A stretch of 25,000 nt of DNA from Prorocentrum cordatum (Eukaryota; Sar; Dinophyceae; Prorocentrales; Prorocentraceae). The position numbers and the translations under genes are program-made. The notes under the pieces were generated by a model. It saw only the letters and a program-made list of their open reading frames with translations, had not been told where the DNA came from and searched no databases. Where the stretch lies: NCBI GenBank assembly GCA_963575745.1, contig CAUYUJ010003661.1, forward strand, positions 17,501 through 42,500, in the 5' to 3' direction. Of the stretch, positions 1 through 9,574 are shown piece by piece; position 1 is the first letter of the stretch; the number at the start of each line of letters is the position of its first letter.

Positions 1-1420
1 CGAAGCAGGCAACTCAGACAGAAGTCCCAATGGAAAAACGGCATCGGCCGCCAGGCCTAAGACGGCTCTTCCAACTGTGTCATCAGCGTCGCCGCCACTC
101 CCCTACCTATTGCTCAGCAGGACGGCGTCTGCATATGTGACCGGATGCGGCACCACAACTGTTCTGAAAGAAGGCGCGCATGACCTCACCGTGTCGAAAG
201 GATGACTGGCAACGGAGCTGACGAAGCAAGCAACTCAGACAGAAGTCCCAGTGGAAAAACGGCATCGGCCACCAGGCCTAAGACGGCTCTTCCAACTGTG
301 TCATCAGTGTCGCCGCCACTCTCAAATCTATTGCTCAGCAGGACAGCGTCTGCATTTTTGATCGGATGTGGCACCGCAACTGTTCTGAAAGAAGGCGGGC
401 ATGACCTCACCGTGTCGAAAGGATGACTGGCAATGGAGCTGTCGAAGCAAGCAACTCAGACAGAAGTCCCAATGGAAAAACGGCATCGGCCGTCAGGCCT
501 AAGACGGCTCTTCCAACTGTGTCATCAGCGTCGCCGCCACTCCCCGACCTATTGCTCAGCAGGGCCATGTCTGCAGATTTGATCGGATGTGGCACCGCAA
601 CCTGAAAGAAAGCAGCGAAGGCGCGCACGACTTCACTGTGTCGAAAGGATGACCGGCAACTGAGCTGTCGAAGCAGGCAACTCAGGCAGAAGTCCCAACG
701 GAAAAACGGCATCGGCCGCCAGGCCTAAGACGGCTCTTCCATATGTGTCAGCAGCGTCGCCGCCACTCCCAATCCTATTGCTCAGCAGGACCGCGTCTGC
801 ATATGTGATCGGATGTGGCACCGCAACTGGTCTGAAAGAAGGCGCGCACGATATCATTGAGTCGAGTCGACTGGCAGCGGAGCTGACGGAGCAGGCAACT
901 CAGACAGAAGTCCCAATGGAAAAGCGGCATCGGCCGTCAGGCCTAAGACGGCTCTTCCAACTGTGTCATCAGCGTCACCGCCACTCCCCAACCTATTGCT
1001 CAGCAGGACGGCGTCTGCATCTGTGATCGAATGCGGCACCGCAACTGTTCTGAAAGAAGACGCGCATGACCTCGCCGTGTCGAAAGGATGACTGGCAACG
1101 GAGCTGACGAAGCAAGCAACTCAGACAGAAGTCCCAATGGAAAAACGGCATCGGCCGACAGGCCTAAGACGGCTCTTCCAACTGTGTCATCAGCGTCGCC
1201 GCCACTCCCCAACCTATTGCTCAGCAGGACCGCGTCTGCATCTGTGATCGAATGCGGCACCGCAACTGTTCTGAAAGAAGGCGCGTGAAAGGATGACTGG
1301 CAGCGGAGCTGTCGAAGCAGGCAGCTCAGACAGAAGTCCCAATGGAAAAACGGCATCGGCCGCCAGGCCTAAGACGGCTCTTCCAACTGTGTCATCAGCG
1401 TCGCCGCCACTCCCAATGGG
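1..1420 (+). repeat. Tandem array 1 of the ~221-bp core/linker repeat (7 copies)
   Basis: Seven copies of one unit follow each other. The landmark AACTCAGACAGAAGTCCC (or a close variant) begins near 11, 232, 453, 679, 897, 1118 and 1323, so the period is about 206-226 bp. Each unit has a ~90-bp core running from that landmark through AGGCCTAAGACGGCTC to GTGTCATCAGCGTC, then a ~130-bp linker containing CTATTGCTCAGCAGGAC, a GTCTGCAT box, CGCAACTGTTCTGAAAGAAG and GTGTCGAAAGGATGACTGG. The left edge is cut by the window. The last unit breaks off after its core near 1417. Several frames stay open through a unit on both strands, but no start, splice or codon pattern supports a gene. No tRNA-type A/B boxes were seen, so it is not an obvious SINE. 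Confidence 0.93.
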
Positions 1421-2302
1421 AACGCTCATCAGCATCACGCACGAACGCTCGCAAGAAAAATTGCTCCACAAGTCCTCTGACAAGAACAGGCAGCATGTCG
1501 AGGCTGCTCGCTCGTCGTTGCTCGCGTGCCCTACAACACGTATGTCCAAATCGCCCGGTGTCCGCCCACCCTCTTTGCTTTCAATCCTAGCCCCTTTGGA
1601 GCCTGCCACGCGTGGTTGGCGCGGCCTCCGAACAAAGAATGGGAGGAGGGACAATGGAAATAGGCGGCGAGCCAGGGGGGGGAAGTGAGAAGGGGCGTAC
1701 CTTCTCAGAAGGCTCGGAAGTCCTCTGGATTTCTGAGAAGTTTTCAAAGCCTTCCCCGAAGACAGAAAAAACGTCTCAGGAGGCGCGAGGGCTTCTGAGA
1801 AGTCCCGCCGCCTTCTGAGAAGGCCTTCTCCTACTCAATTCCCCCCCTCGCTCGCCGCCGAGGAAAGGAAGAGTGCGAGGAACGGAGGAGGCAACGACAG
1901 AGGAGGGGGGCGAGAGAGGGAGGGAAGACTTGAGAAGGAGCCGAACTCTATACACCGACGCAATTTGTCTGGCCTCACACGGAATCTCCCACAGGAAAGC
2001 GGACCCTGGTGTAGACGGGATCCTGGTGTATACATTCTTCGCTGTTTCCCTGGGAAAAAGAGGAAACAGGCACACACCACGCCACCCCGACGTCGCCCCC
2101 GACTCTCAAAAGGAGTCCTGGGACTGACAAGCCGTCAGCCACTGGTCACGTGCATGTTCCAGCTTCCGATTCGAGGCGACGAAAGTCTAGCAGCATCGGA
2201 TCGGATCGGCTCGGACGTCCGCGAAAGAGCTGCAATCAGCTTCTGCCGGGGGCGTGTCGCGGCCAAGGGTGCCACAACAAGCAAAGAAAAAATCCAGCAT
2301 TA
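1421..2302. other. Unassigned intergenic DNA
   Basis: Apart from the palindrome cluster at 1700-1823 I see no gene, RNA or recognisable element here. Purine-rich stretches occur around 1665-1700 and 1865-1935. Short open frames exist on both strands but show no recognisable domain. Confidence 0.6.
1700..1823. repeat. Cluster of short palindromes, core TTCTGAGAA
   Basis: Within about 125 bp the palindromic word CCTTCTGAGAAGG or a close variant appears four times: near 1700-1712 (CCTTCTCAGAAGG), 1730-1740, 1791-1802 and 1811-1823. Each is a TTC-NNN-GAA inverted repeat. Such clusters can be dimeric-protein binding sites or the relic of a small satellite. Nothing here decides between these. Confidence 0.7.
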
Positions 2303-2491
2303 TGTCGGGCGTGTCCCCATACAGGGGGATTTTCGACGACAAATAAAAAAAATACCCCAAAAATATCCCAACAAGGTCAAAAAATATCCTAAAAATAGTC
2401 CCCTGACTATTTTTGGAGTATATGTTTGATTATTTGGGGAGTATTTTTTATATTTCGTCGACAATCCCCATGTAGGGGGACAGGCCCGACT
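2303..2491. mobile_element. MITE-like foldback element with TA flanks
   Basis: The 189-bp segment is an imperfect inverted repeat over its whole length. The left arm starts TGTCGGGC and the right arm ends GCCCGACT. Over the outer ~46 bp the arms agree at about 85% of positions. At the centre AAAAATAGTC (2391-2400) pairs perfectly with GACTATTTTT (2405-2414) around a 4-base loop. Each arm also holds its own small inverted repeat, TCCCC...GGGGA. TA dinucleotides flank both ends (2301-2302 and 2492-2493), as expected for a Tc1/mariner-type TA duplication. It is AT-rich inside very GC-rich surroundings. There is no coding capacity, so it would be non-autonomous. The superfamily assignment is inference from the TA flanks only. 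Confidence 0.72.
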
Positions 2492-2544
2492 TAAATCTAG
2501 CAGGAGGGGCAGGACACGAACAGTGCGTCTGGCAAAAGCGGACC

Positions 2545-3085
2545 GTGACGAGCGCGCCGGGCGGCCCGGCCTTCCCCGGCGGAGGCGGGCGGGTCGGGCA
2601 GCGGGGGGGGGGGGGGCGCGCAGGATGGGCGGGCCCCGGCAGGACGGGCGGGGGGGCCCTCCCAGGCGCGCGGGCGGGCGGGCCCCGACGGGCAAGTCGG
2701 GCGGAGCGGAGCGGGTCGGGCGGGCGGGCCCTCACGGGCCGGCTCCGCCTCCTCCTCCTCCTCCTCCCTCCTCCTCTCCTCCTCCTCCTCCCTCCCCTCT
2801 CCTCCTCCTCCTCTCGCCTCCCCTCCTCCTCCTCTCCCCTCCTCTCCTCCTCCTCCTCCTCCTCCTCCTCCTCCTCCTCCTCCTCCTCCTCCTCCTCCTC
2901 GCCCCCCTCCTCCTCCTCCTCCCCGGCCGACGGGTCGGGCGGGCGGGCCCTCACGGGCAGGCGGGCGGCGTCGCGCAGGCGGGCGGGCGGGCCCGGACGG
3001 GGCGGGTCGGGCGGGCGGGCCCCGGCGTGCTGGTCGGGCGGGCCACGGCGGGCGGGCCACGGCGGGCGGGGCCCCGGAGGCGAGA
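2545..3085. repeat. GC-rich simple-sequence block with a CCT microsatellite
   Basis: Degenerate GGGCGGGCC-type repeats occupy 2545-2745 and 2930-3085. Between them, roughly 2747-2922, lies an almost pure CCT/CTC tract of about 175 bp with strong purine/pyrimidine strand asymmetry, which could form triplex DNA. Both strands have long open frames here (poly-Ser, poly-Leu, poly-Glu, Pro/Arg-rich) but these are products of the repeat, not genes. Confidence 0.9.
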
Positions 3086-3246
3086 GCGCGGCGTCGGAGC
3101 AAGGCCCATCAGCCCCTGAGGGCGTAAGGTGGTCCAGAGCGGTTCCTCGTCCAACCCCCTTCTGCCCCCTCGGGGAGGGGCCTATCACTCTTCCTTATTC
3201 ATGTACACCCCCGCCACCAGGCCAACCAGGAACCGTGCTGACACCA

Positions 3247-3372
3247 TGACCACCCGCCCCCCACCATCCCTCTCGAAAAACGATACAAACCTCTCTCTGC
3301 CTCCACATTTGGAGCATGCGCGGCCAACCCGATGCGGCCCCCCCGCCATCCCTGTCAAAGTTCAATATGATA
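3247..3372 (-). repeat. Two minus-oriented copies of a GACAGGGAYGGCGGGGG motif
   Basis: Near 3255-3285 and 3340-3362 the plus strand reads CCACCATCCCTCTCGAAAAA and CCCGCCATCCCTGTCAAAG. Their reverse complements match the TTTTGACAGGGACGGCGGGG motif found in plus orientation at 4010-4235. The two clusters therefore face each other across the intervening minisatellites. Confidence 0.6.
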
Positions 3373-3396
3373 CCAGAGAAAAAAAAAACGATCATA

Positions 3397-3680
3397 ATAT
3401 GTTTAGGGTTATTGGGTTATGGGGCTATAGGGCTATAGGACCATAGGGCTGTAGGGCTATAGGGTTATAGGGCTATAGGGCTACAGGCATATAGAGCTAT
3501 AGGAATATAAGGCTATTGGGCTACAGGACTATAGGGCTATAAGGCTATAAGTCTATAGGGCTATAGGGCTATACGGCTATACAGCTACATGGCGATAGGG
3601 CTATTGGGCTACAGGGCTATCAGGCTTTCGAGCTCTAGGGCTGTAGGCCTTTAAGCCTATAGGACTATAGGGCGATAGAG
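3397..3680 (+). repeat. GGGCTATA octamer minisatellite
   Basis: About 280 bp of degenerate tandem octamers, most commonly GGGCTATA, with variants such as GGGCTACA, GGACTATA and GGGTTATA. The unit contains the palindrome CTATAG. The tract begins with TTTAGGGTTATTGGG, which resembles a plant-type telomere heptamer, but only one such heptamer is exact. Confidence 0.92.
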
Positions 3681-3862
3681 CACCCGGGCACCCGGGCACC
3701 CGGGCACCCCCGGGCACCTCCGGGCACCCCCGGGCACCTCCGGGCACCCCCGGGCACCTCTGGGCACCCCCGAACACCTCCGGGCACCCCGGGGCACCCA
3801 GGCATCTGGGCACCCTTGGCCACCTGGGCACCCGGACACCTGGACACCTGGGCACCCGGTCC
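3681..3862 (+). repeat. CCCGGGCACC decamer minisatellite
   Basis: Tandem 8-10-bp units of the type CCCGGGCA / CCCGGGCACC / TCCGGGCACC, becoming degenerate to the right. The open frames read as Cys/Pro/Gly-rich repeats and are taken as non-coding. Confidence 0.92.
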
Positions 3863-4264
3863 AGCCACCGAAATCGGCGGCCCAGCTCACCTAACCATAT
3901 GAATCCGCTAGGGTCCCTACAGAGGCAAGCTCTGATTGGGGAACAAAGTACATTTTGGGGCAAAGTCTTGAGTCATATTCGTGAGGCCCGCGAACACTTT
4001 GTATTGTTTTTGACGAGGACGGCGGGGGTGTCAACATGTGCCCTGCTGCGCGCAGGGCTACCACCCCTACAATACAACATGTACCTCGCGGCTAAATCTG
4101 GATCAAGCGCGGCCATCCCGCGATCATTGTCAAATGGTTTTTGACAGGGACGGCGGGGGTGGTGGCGCGTGGTCTGCTGTGCGTAGACCCTGCAGACACA
4201 ATTATGGGCATCGGTTTTCGACAAGGATGGCGGGGGCCGACATGTTTCCCGATGTGTGCTGCCA
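3863..4264 (+). repeat. Unassigned DNA with three plus-oriented GACAGGGACGGCGGGGG motifs
   Basis: The motif TTTTTGACRRGGAYGGCGGGGG recurs at about 4010-4031, 4137-4158 and 4213-4234. Each copy is followed within ~40 bp by a GC-rich segment, and the first two are followed by TGCTGYGCGYAG. The unit length is irregular (~80-130 bp). No coding function was recognised. The region is best described as a decayed tandem repeat related to the inverted copies at 3247-3372. Confidence 0.6.
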
Positions 4265-4470
4265 CGTGCGCAGGCGCACCTGACGCACTCTGCACGTGCC
4301 CCGAACGCGGCGCATCTGGCGCGGCTGGAGTGCGCGACACACCTGGCGCACTCGGAACACGTGGCGCATCTGGCGCACCAGGCGTGCCTGGCAAGCTCGG
4401 GCCCCAGGGGTGCCTGGCGCGAGTGGCACCCCTGGCACGCGTGGCGTACCTCGCCCAAACGTCGCGCACC
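4265..4470 (+). repeat. Degenerate TGGCGCATC-type minisatellite
   Basis: Roughly 200 bp of nonamer-like units around TGGCGCAYC/TGGCGCGYC, for example near 4316-4330, 4341-4350 and 4361-4380. All frames give low-complexity proteins, including a collagen-like Gly-X-Y pattern on the plus strand. I take this to be the repeat rather than a gene. Confidence 0.7.
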
Positions 4471-4780
4471 AGTGGTCGCCTTTGGTACCCAGTAGCTGTC
4501 CATCCAAAGACGACAGCTGAACATGCTCAGGCTCGGGGGTTACTTATGTGTAGGGAGGGCGGGTGGGAGTGAGCTAGGCGGCTTGCGGGCGGGTGGAAGT
4601 CTTGACCCCTCCCCCTACCCCCTCCCCTGGCTCTGGACTGGGTCGGTCGCGAGCGGTCAGGGCGTCCAAGACGGCCTCGGCGAGGAAACCAAAATCAATG
4701 GTTTTCGTTTTGGCCCCATGTTGGCCTCTTGGGGGGGGGGCAACCGTAATTAAGGAACCCCCTTTATTTGATCGATGTCC
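4471..4780. other. Unassigned DNA
   Basis: No gene or RNA recognised. It contains GGGCGGGTGGGAGTGAG-like sequence near 4558-4600, a C-rich stretch near 4607-4625 and a G9-10 run near 4731-4740. Confidence 0.55.
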
Positions 4781-4784
4781 TCCA

Positions 4785-4915
4785 AGATGACCCCAAGAAG
4801 CGCCCAAGAGGCCCCAAGAGGCCCCAACATGGCCCCAAGATGGCCCCAAGGGGCCCTCAAGAGGCCCCCAGGAGGCCCCCAAGAGGACACCAAGCGGCCC
4901 CAAGAGACCAAGGCA
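4785..4915 (+). repeat. CCAAGAGGCCC minisatellite, copy 1
   Basis: Degenerate 11-12-bp units of the form CCCCAAGAGGCC or CCCCAAGATGGCC run directly into the first core of repeat array 2. The same unit family reappears at 6380-6600 (weak) and at 14280-14912 (strong), always with AAGAGG on the plus strand. Confidence 0.88.
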
Positions 4916-4929
4916 CTGGCGGGGGACGG

Positions 4930-6180
4930 AGCTCTCCGAAGTTGGCAACTCAGACAGAAGTCCCACTGGAAAAACGGCACGGGCCGTCTGGCCTAAGACG
5001 GCTCTTCCAACTGCGTCATCAGCGTCGCCACCACTCCCCATCCGACTGCTCAGCAGGACCGTTGTCAGCAAATTTGATCGGATGTGGCACCACAACTCTT
5101 CCGAAAGAAGGCGCGCATGACCTCACCATGTCGAAAGGATGACTGACAACGGAGCTGTTGAAGCAAACAACTCAGAATGACGTCCCAATGGAAAAACGGC
5201 ATCGGCCGTCGAGCCTAAGACGGCTCTTCCAACCGTGTCATCAACGTCGCCACAAAATCCCAATACAAACCCTAATAATAATCACGTCTGCATGCGTTCA
5301 TGGATGCGGTACCGAACCTCTAAAAAACAAGAACAACAAACTGGGTATAGTATGAGAATGGCAGTGCTTCGCGGTTGGCCACGCAGCTCGAAAGAGGCAA
5401 CTCAGACAGAAGTCCCCGTGGAAAAACGGCATCGGCCGTCAGGCCTAAGACGGCTCTTCCAACTGTGTCATCAGCGTCGCTGCCACTCGACATCGCGTAT
5501 GCGCGCTTGCTAGAATAATACTGCACTATACATCTGACAACAACAAACCAAAAAAAACGATGGGCATAGTCTCTCCTGTAGAATAGAAGACACCAATAAG
5601 AGCTCACTTGCCAGCAACGGAGCTGTCGAAGCAGGCAACTCAGACAGAAGTCCCAATGGAAAAACGGCATCGGCCGACGGGCCTAAGACGGCTCTTCCAG
5701 CTGTGTCATCAGCGTCGCCGCCACTCCCCATCAGACTGCTCAGCAGGACGGCGTCTGCATATGATATGTGAACGGATGTGGCCCCGCAACTGTTCTGAAA
5801 GAAGGCGCGCACGATATCACCGTGTCGAAAGGATGACTGCAAACGGAGATGGTAAAGCAGGCAGCTCAGACAGAAGTCCAAATGGAAAAACGGCATCGGC
5901 CGCCAGGCCTAAGACGGCTCTTCCAACTGTGTCATCAGTGTCGCCGCCACTCCCCAACCTATTGCTCAGCAGGACGGCGTCTGCATATTTGATCGGATGT
6001 GACACCGCATCTGTTCTGAAAGAAGGCGCGCACGATAAAACCGTGTCGAAAGGATGGCTGGCAACGGAGCTGTCGAAGCAGGCAACTCAGACAGAAGTCC
6101 CAATGGAAAAACGGCATCGGCCGCCAGGCCTAAGACGGCTCTTCCAACTGTGTCATCAGCGTTGCCGCCACGCCATTGTT
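4930..6180 (+). repeat. Array 2 of the core/linker repeat (6 copies, three linker types)
   Basis: Cores begin near 4947, 5169, 5399, 5637, 5863 and 6084, spaced 221-238 bp. The ~90-bp core matches array 1 closely. Linkers after the cores at 4947, 5637 and 5863 are the array 1 type (TGCTCAGCAGGAC, CTGAAAGAAGGCGCGCA). Linkers after 5169 and 5399 are different: they hold CAACAAAC and GGGTATAGT / GGGCATAGTC and lack the array 1 boxes. The final core ends near 6175. Conservation therefore follows the core and not the whole unit. Confidence 0.92.
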
Positions 6181-6604
6181 GAGAAGGCGTTTGAGATGGT
6201 TGGCTGTCCCCCTTCTCCCTTTCCCCCTCCCCTGGAGTCCAAAAGCCAGAAGAACGGGGGGGACAGTGGGGACACGAGCTCGCGAACCCACCCGTCAAAC
6301 TCCAGGAGCCTCCCAAATCCACCCTCCGTGGTCGCCAGAATGCCCACGATGCCTCTGAGACGGCCTCAGCCGGGCTCCAACACGCCCGAGAGGCCTCGAG
6401 AACATACAAGATGGTCTCAAGACTGCCCAAGACGCTTCAGGATGCCCAAGGGGGGCCCAAGGAGACCCCCACGAGAGAATCAAATGCAAAAATAACATCC
6501 CATCGGCTTTCGTATTATGTTCGCGCCCTCGCCTTGTCGGGAGGCCCCCCAGACTGGCCCAAGACGGCCCGAGAGGCCCACGAAAGGATCCAGAGACGGG
6601 GAGC
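6181..6604. other. Unassigned DNA with decayed CCCAAGACGGCC-type units
   Basis: No gene recognised. From about 6355 onward there are scattered words such as GAGACGGCC, CGAGAGGCC, GCCCAAGACG and GGCCCAAGACGGCC, which resemble the minisatellite at 4785-4915. Confidence 0.55.
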
Positions 6605-7195
6605 ACAGCTTTCGGTGGAGCTCCCTATGGGGCCACGACACGTGTGAGAGGTGTGCCGAATCGAGGCGGGAGCGCCCTGCGAACCCTGCCACTGCGCCTT
6701 CGGTGGCGCCCCCCTTGGGGCCACGAACCGTGTGAGGGGTGTGCCGAAATGGAGCGAGAGCGCCATGCGAACCCTGCCACAGGGGCTCTCTGCCAGGCTC
6801 CGTTTGGGGCCATGCAACGTGCGAGGGGTATGCCGAAATGGGGCGGGAGCGCCCTGCGAACCCTGCCACTGCGCCTTCGATGGAGCCCCCCTTTGGGGCC
6901 ACGAAACGTGTGAAACGTGCGCCGATTCGGGGCGGGGCCGCCATGCGAACCCTGACACTGGAGCCTTTGGTGGAGCTCCCGATGGGGCCACGACACGTGT
7001 GAGAGGTGTGCCGAAATGGGGCGGGAGCGCCCTGCAAACCCTGTCACTGCGCCTTCGGTGGCGCCCTTTTGATGGGGCCGCGAAACGTGTGAGGTATGTG
7101 CCAAAATGGGGCGGGGCCGCCATGCGAACCCTGGCACGGGGGCCTTTGGTGGAGCTCCCTATGGGGCCACGAACCGTGTAATTGGTGTGCGGAAG
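6605..7195 (+). repeat. Tandem ~90-bp repeat, seven units
   Basis: The box TGGGGCCACGAAACGTGTGAG, or a variant, occurs near 6627, 6715, 6807, 6894, 6980, 7072 and 7161, giving a period of 86-92 bp. Between boxes each unit carries GTGCCGAAATGGGGCGGGA, then GCCCTGCGAACCCTGCCAC and TTCGGTGGMGC. Open frames on both strands are periodic echoes of the repeat. Weak relatives of the box lie near 8490-8510 and at 17160-17205. Confidence 0.93.
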
Positions 7196-7197
7196 CA

Positions 7198-7238
<41 letters not shown>

Positions 7239-7265
7239 GGCTGCTGCTGCTGCTGCTGCTGCAGC

Positions 7266-7350
<85 letters not shown>

Positions 7351-7357
7351 ACTGATA

Positions 7358-7440
<83 letters not shown>

Positions 7441-7565
7441 TGTGATGATGATGATGATGACGACGATGATGGTACTACTAACGATGATGATGGTGATGAT
7501 GATGCTGATGATGATGATGATGCTGATGCTGATGCTGATGCTAATGCTGATGCTGATGCTGATGA

Positions 7566-7597
<32 letters not shown>

Positions 7598-7916
7598 ATG
7601 GTGATGATGATGATGATGATGATGAGGATGATGATGGTGGTGGTGATGATAACAGTGCTGATGATGATGATGGTGATGGTGGTGGTGGTAGTGATGATGA
7701 TGGTGGTGATGATGGTAATGATGATGGTGATGCTGATGATGATGACGGCGATGGCGATGACGATGATAATAATGATGATGATGGTAATGGTGATGGTGAC
7801 GATGGTGGTGGTCATGATGCTGGTGACGACGGCATGGTGATGAGGATGGCAATGAATGATGATGACGATAAGGGCGACGACTACGATCGTGATGATCATG
7901 AGAATGATGATGACGC

Positions 7917-7951
<35 letters not shown>

Positions 7952-8059
7952 GTGGTGATGGTGATGATGATGATGGTGATGCTGGTGGCACTGATGATAA
8001 TAATGATGATAATGATGATGGTGACGATGATGACGATGACGACGACGGTGATGATGATA

Positions 8060-8102
<43 letters not shown>

Positions 8103-8165
8103 GCATGATGATGATGAAGAAGAAGAAGAAGCAGAAGAAGGGAGGAGGAGGAGGAGGAGGGGGGG
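7196..8165 (+). repeat. Compound microsatellite: CTG, then ~840 bp of GAT, then GAA/GGA
   Basis: (CTG)n runs from 7197 to 7266. GAT repeats with scattered variants run to about 8115, purest at 7266-7440 and 8060-8110. GAA and GGA runs finish the block at 8165. One plus frame (7096-8412) stays open for 438 codons and reads poly-Ala, poly-Asp and then basic residues. The minus strand gives poly-Ile/Ser/His. No flanking conserved protein sequence exists, so I treat it as repeat, not as an acidic protein gene. Confidence 0.93.
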
Positions 8166-8660
8166 GAGAGGAACGCGGGGCACTCTCTTCAAAACGAGGA
8201 CCCAACACGACAGGATGGTTGGGAAAAACCCTCAAGGCCACAGGCGGGGCCCAAGAAAAGCCCAAGACGGGGAACCCTCAGGGACCTCGGGGGCCCTCCC
8301 CCACAAGATGGCCTTTCAAAAGCTTCAAGGGCCACCCCCCCAAGAAGCCCCCAAGAAGCCCCGAAGCAGACGCGCAGGAAGAGGACGACGAATCAGCAAC
8401 AACGACACGTAAGCACCACAACACGAAGTGACAACCAACACACACTATATCCGAAGCCGCACATATCCTCTCCTAGTGGTCAGCGGACGAAGCGTGTGAA
8501 GGGTGCGCCGAACTAGTTGACATGCGGAGAGAAGAGGCACGCAGGGGAGGAGGGAGGAGGGGGAAGAGGAGAGAAGGATGAGGAGAAGACGCGGGGACTG
8601 TCCCTTCAAAACGAGGACCCAACACCACAGGATGGCTTGGTTGGGAAGTGTACAAAGAGG
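8166..8660 (+). repeat. Duplicated ~80-bp module flanking unassigned DNA
   Basis: A segment at 8174-8230 (CGCGGGGCACTCTCTTCAAA, then ACGAGGACCCAACACGACAG, then GATGGTTGGGA) is repeated at 8590-8647 with about 90% identity. Both copies are preceded by a purine-rich GAGGA stretch, so the shared unit is nearer 100 bp. Between them lie weak CCCAAGA units (8220-8365) and a possible relic of the ~90-bp repeat near 8490-8510. No gene recognised. Confidence 0.75.
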
Positions 8661-8664
8661 GGCA

Positions 8665-9135
8665 CCAGGCCATGTGATTTCATTTCGATGTTGGAAACGT
8701 CTGGGATGAGAATCCTGGAAATCATGTGGTATCCATTGGAGTTCGGGGCTTCTGTGATTGGACATCCTGCAACGAAAATCCACGCTGCAGCCCTCCAGGG
8801 CTCCGAACCCCAGGAATCCTCAAAAAGTCAGAATGGCATCAGAAGGTGTATGGTATTCTCGCCCCAGTCCCCCTAAAATCCGAAGGGAATCGCATGGTTT
8901 GGCGCCCCCTCGCTTCGCAAACCCTGTGAAGTCATTGGGGGGCTCCTGTGATTCAGGGACCTGGCGGGCTGCGGCGTGGATTCTCGTTCGGGAGTGCAGA
9001 GCCCCAGAAATACGAGAACCCCTAGTGACATCACATGGCTTCCTGTATTCTCGTCCCAGAAACCCCAAAACTCCAAATGCAATCGCAGGATTTGGCGCGT
9101 CCTTGGTTCGCAAACCTTTCAAGTTCACAGGAACT
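8665..9135 (+). repeat. Mosaic ~185-bp repeat, about 2.5 units
   Basis: The module GTATTCTCGCCCCAG...ATCGCATGGTTTGGCGC...TTCGCAAACC at 8850-8935 recurs at 9040-9125, offset about 187 bp, as GTATTCTCGTCCCAG...ATCGCAGGATTTGGCGC...TTCGCAAACC. The intervening part, TCCTGTGATTCAGGG...GTGGATTCTCG, has partial counterparts near 8750-8800. A third, poorer unit starts near 8680. Confidence 0.7.
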
Positions 9136-9165
9136 GTTCCTCCCTCCAGTCTATGTACATGTATG

Positions 9166-9287
9166 TATCTATATATCTATACATACATACATACATACAT
9201 ACATACATACATACGGACAGACAGACAGACAGACAGACAGGCAGGCAGGCAGGCAGACAGACAGACAGACAGACAGACATACATATA
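9166..9287 (+). repeat. CATA / GACA / GGCA tetranucleotide microsatellite
   Basis: Perfect tetranucleotide runs follow one another: TATC, CATA, GACA, GGCA, GACA and CATA. The run order is nearly symmetrical (CATA-GACA-GGCA-GACA-CATA), which suggests the units changed by point mutation and spread outward from the centre. Confidence 0.95.
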
Positions 9288-9299
9288 CGTGTCCCTGCC

Positions 9300-9525
9300 T
9301 CACCGGAAGAGCAGGAAGAAAAGGAGACGAGCGCAAAGACAGGAGAAGGAAGAGGAGCAGCAGGAGGGGCCGCAGCAACAGGACGACAAAGAAGATAAGT
9401 AACAGGAAGAGGAGGATAAGGAGGAGGCCACATTACAGGAGGAACAGGCGGAGGGAAGCGACAGGAGAGGAAAAGGAGAGAAGAACACGGAAGAAAAGAT
9501 GCCGATGAATGGGCGTGGGGGTTTG
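9300..9525. other. Purine-rich tract, no gene
   Basis: The plus strand is dominated by AGGAGAAGGAAGAGGAG-type sequence. The open frames are Lys/Arg/Glu-rich and follow directly from that composition. Nothing else was recognised. Confidence 0.65.
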
Positions 9526-9574
9526 CAACATGTTATATACATAGAGAGAGGAAGAGAGAGAGAGGGAAAGAGCG

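Noticed and set aside
1-1420. Repeated exon or protein-coding repeat in the ~221-bp array (minus-strand GGDADDTVGRAVLGL frame, or plus-strand EKRHRP...LRRLFQLCHQR frame)
   Set aside because: Differences between copies are not concentrated at silent positions in any frame, spacing is not a constant multiple of three, and no splice signals frame the cores consistently. Kept as an open possibility in the findings only.
2448-3249. Overlapping long frames on both strands around the CCT tract
   Set aside because: These are simple-sequence Ser, Leu, Glu and Pro/Arg runs produced by the CCT and GGGCGGGCC repeats.
7096-8412. 438-codon plus-strand frame reading poly-Ala, poly-Asp and a basic tail
   Set aside because: Nearly all of it is CTG/GAT/GAA microsatellite, and the ends fall in the ~90-bp repeat and in unassigned DNA. 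No conserved protein sequence supports it.
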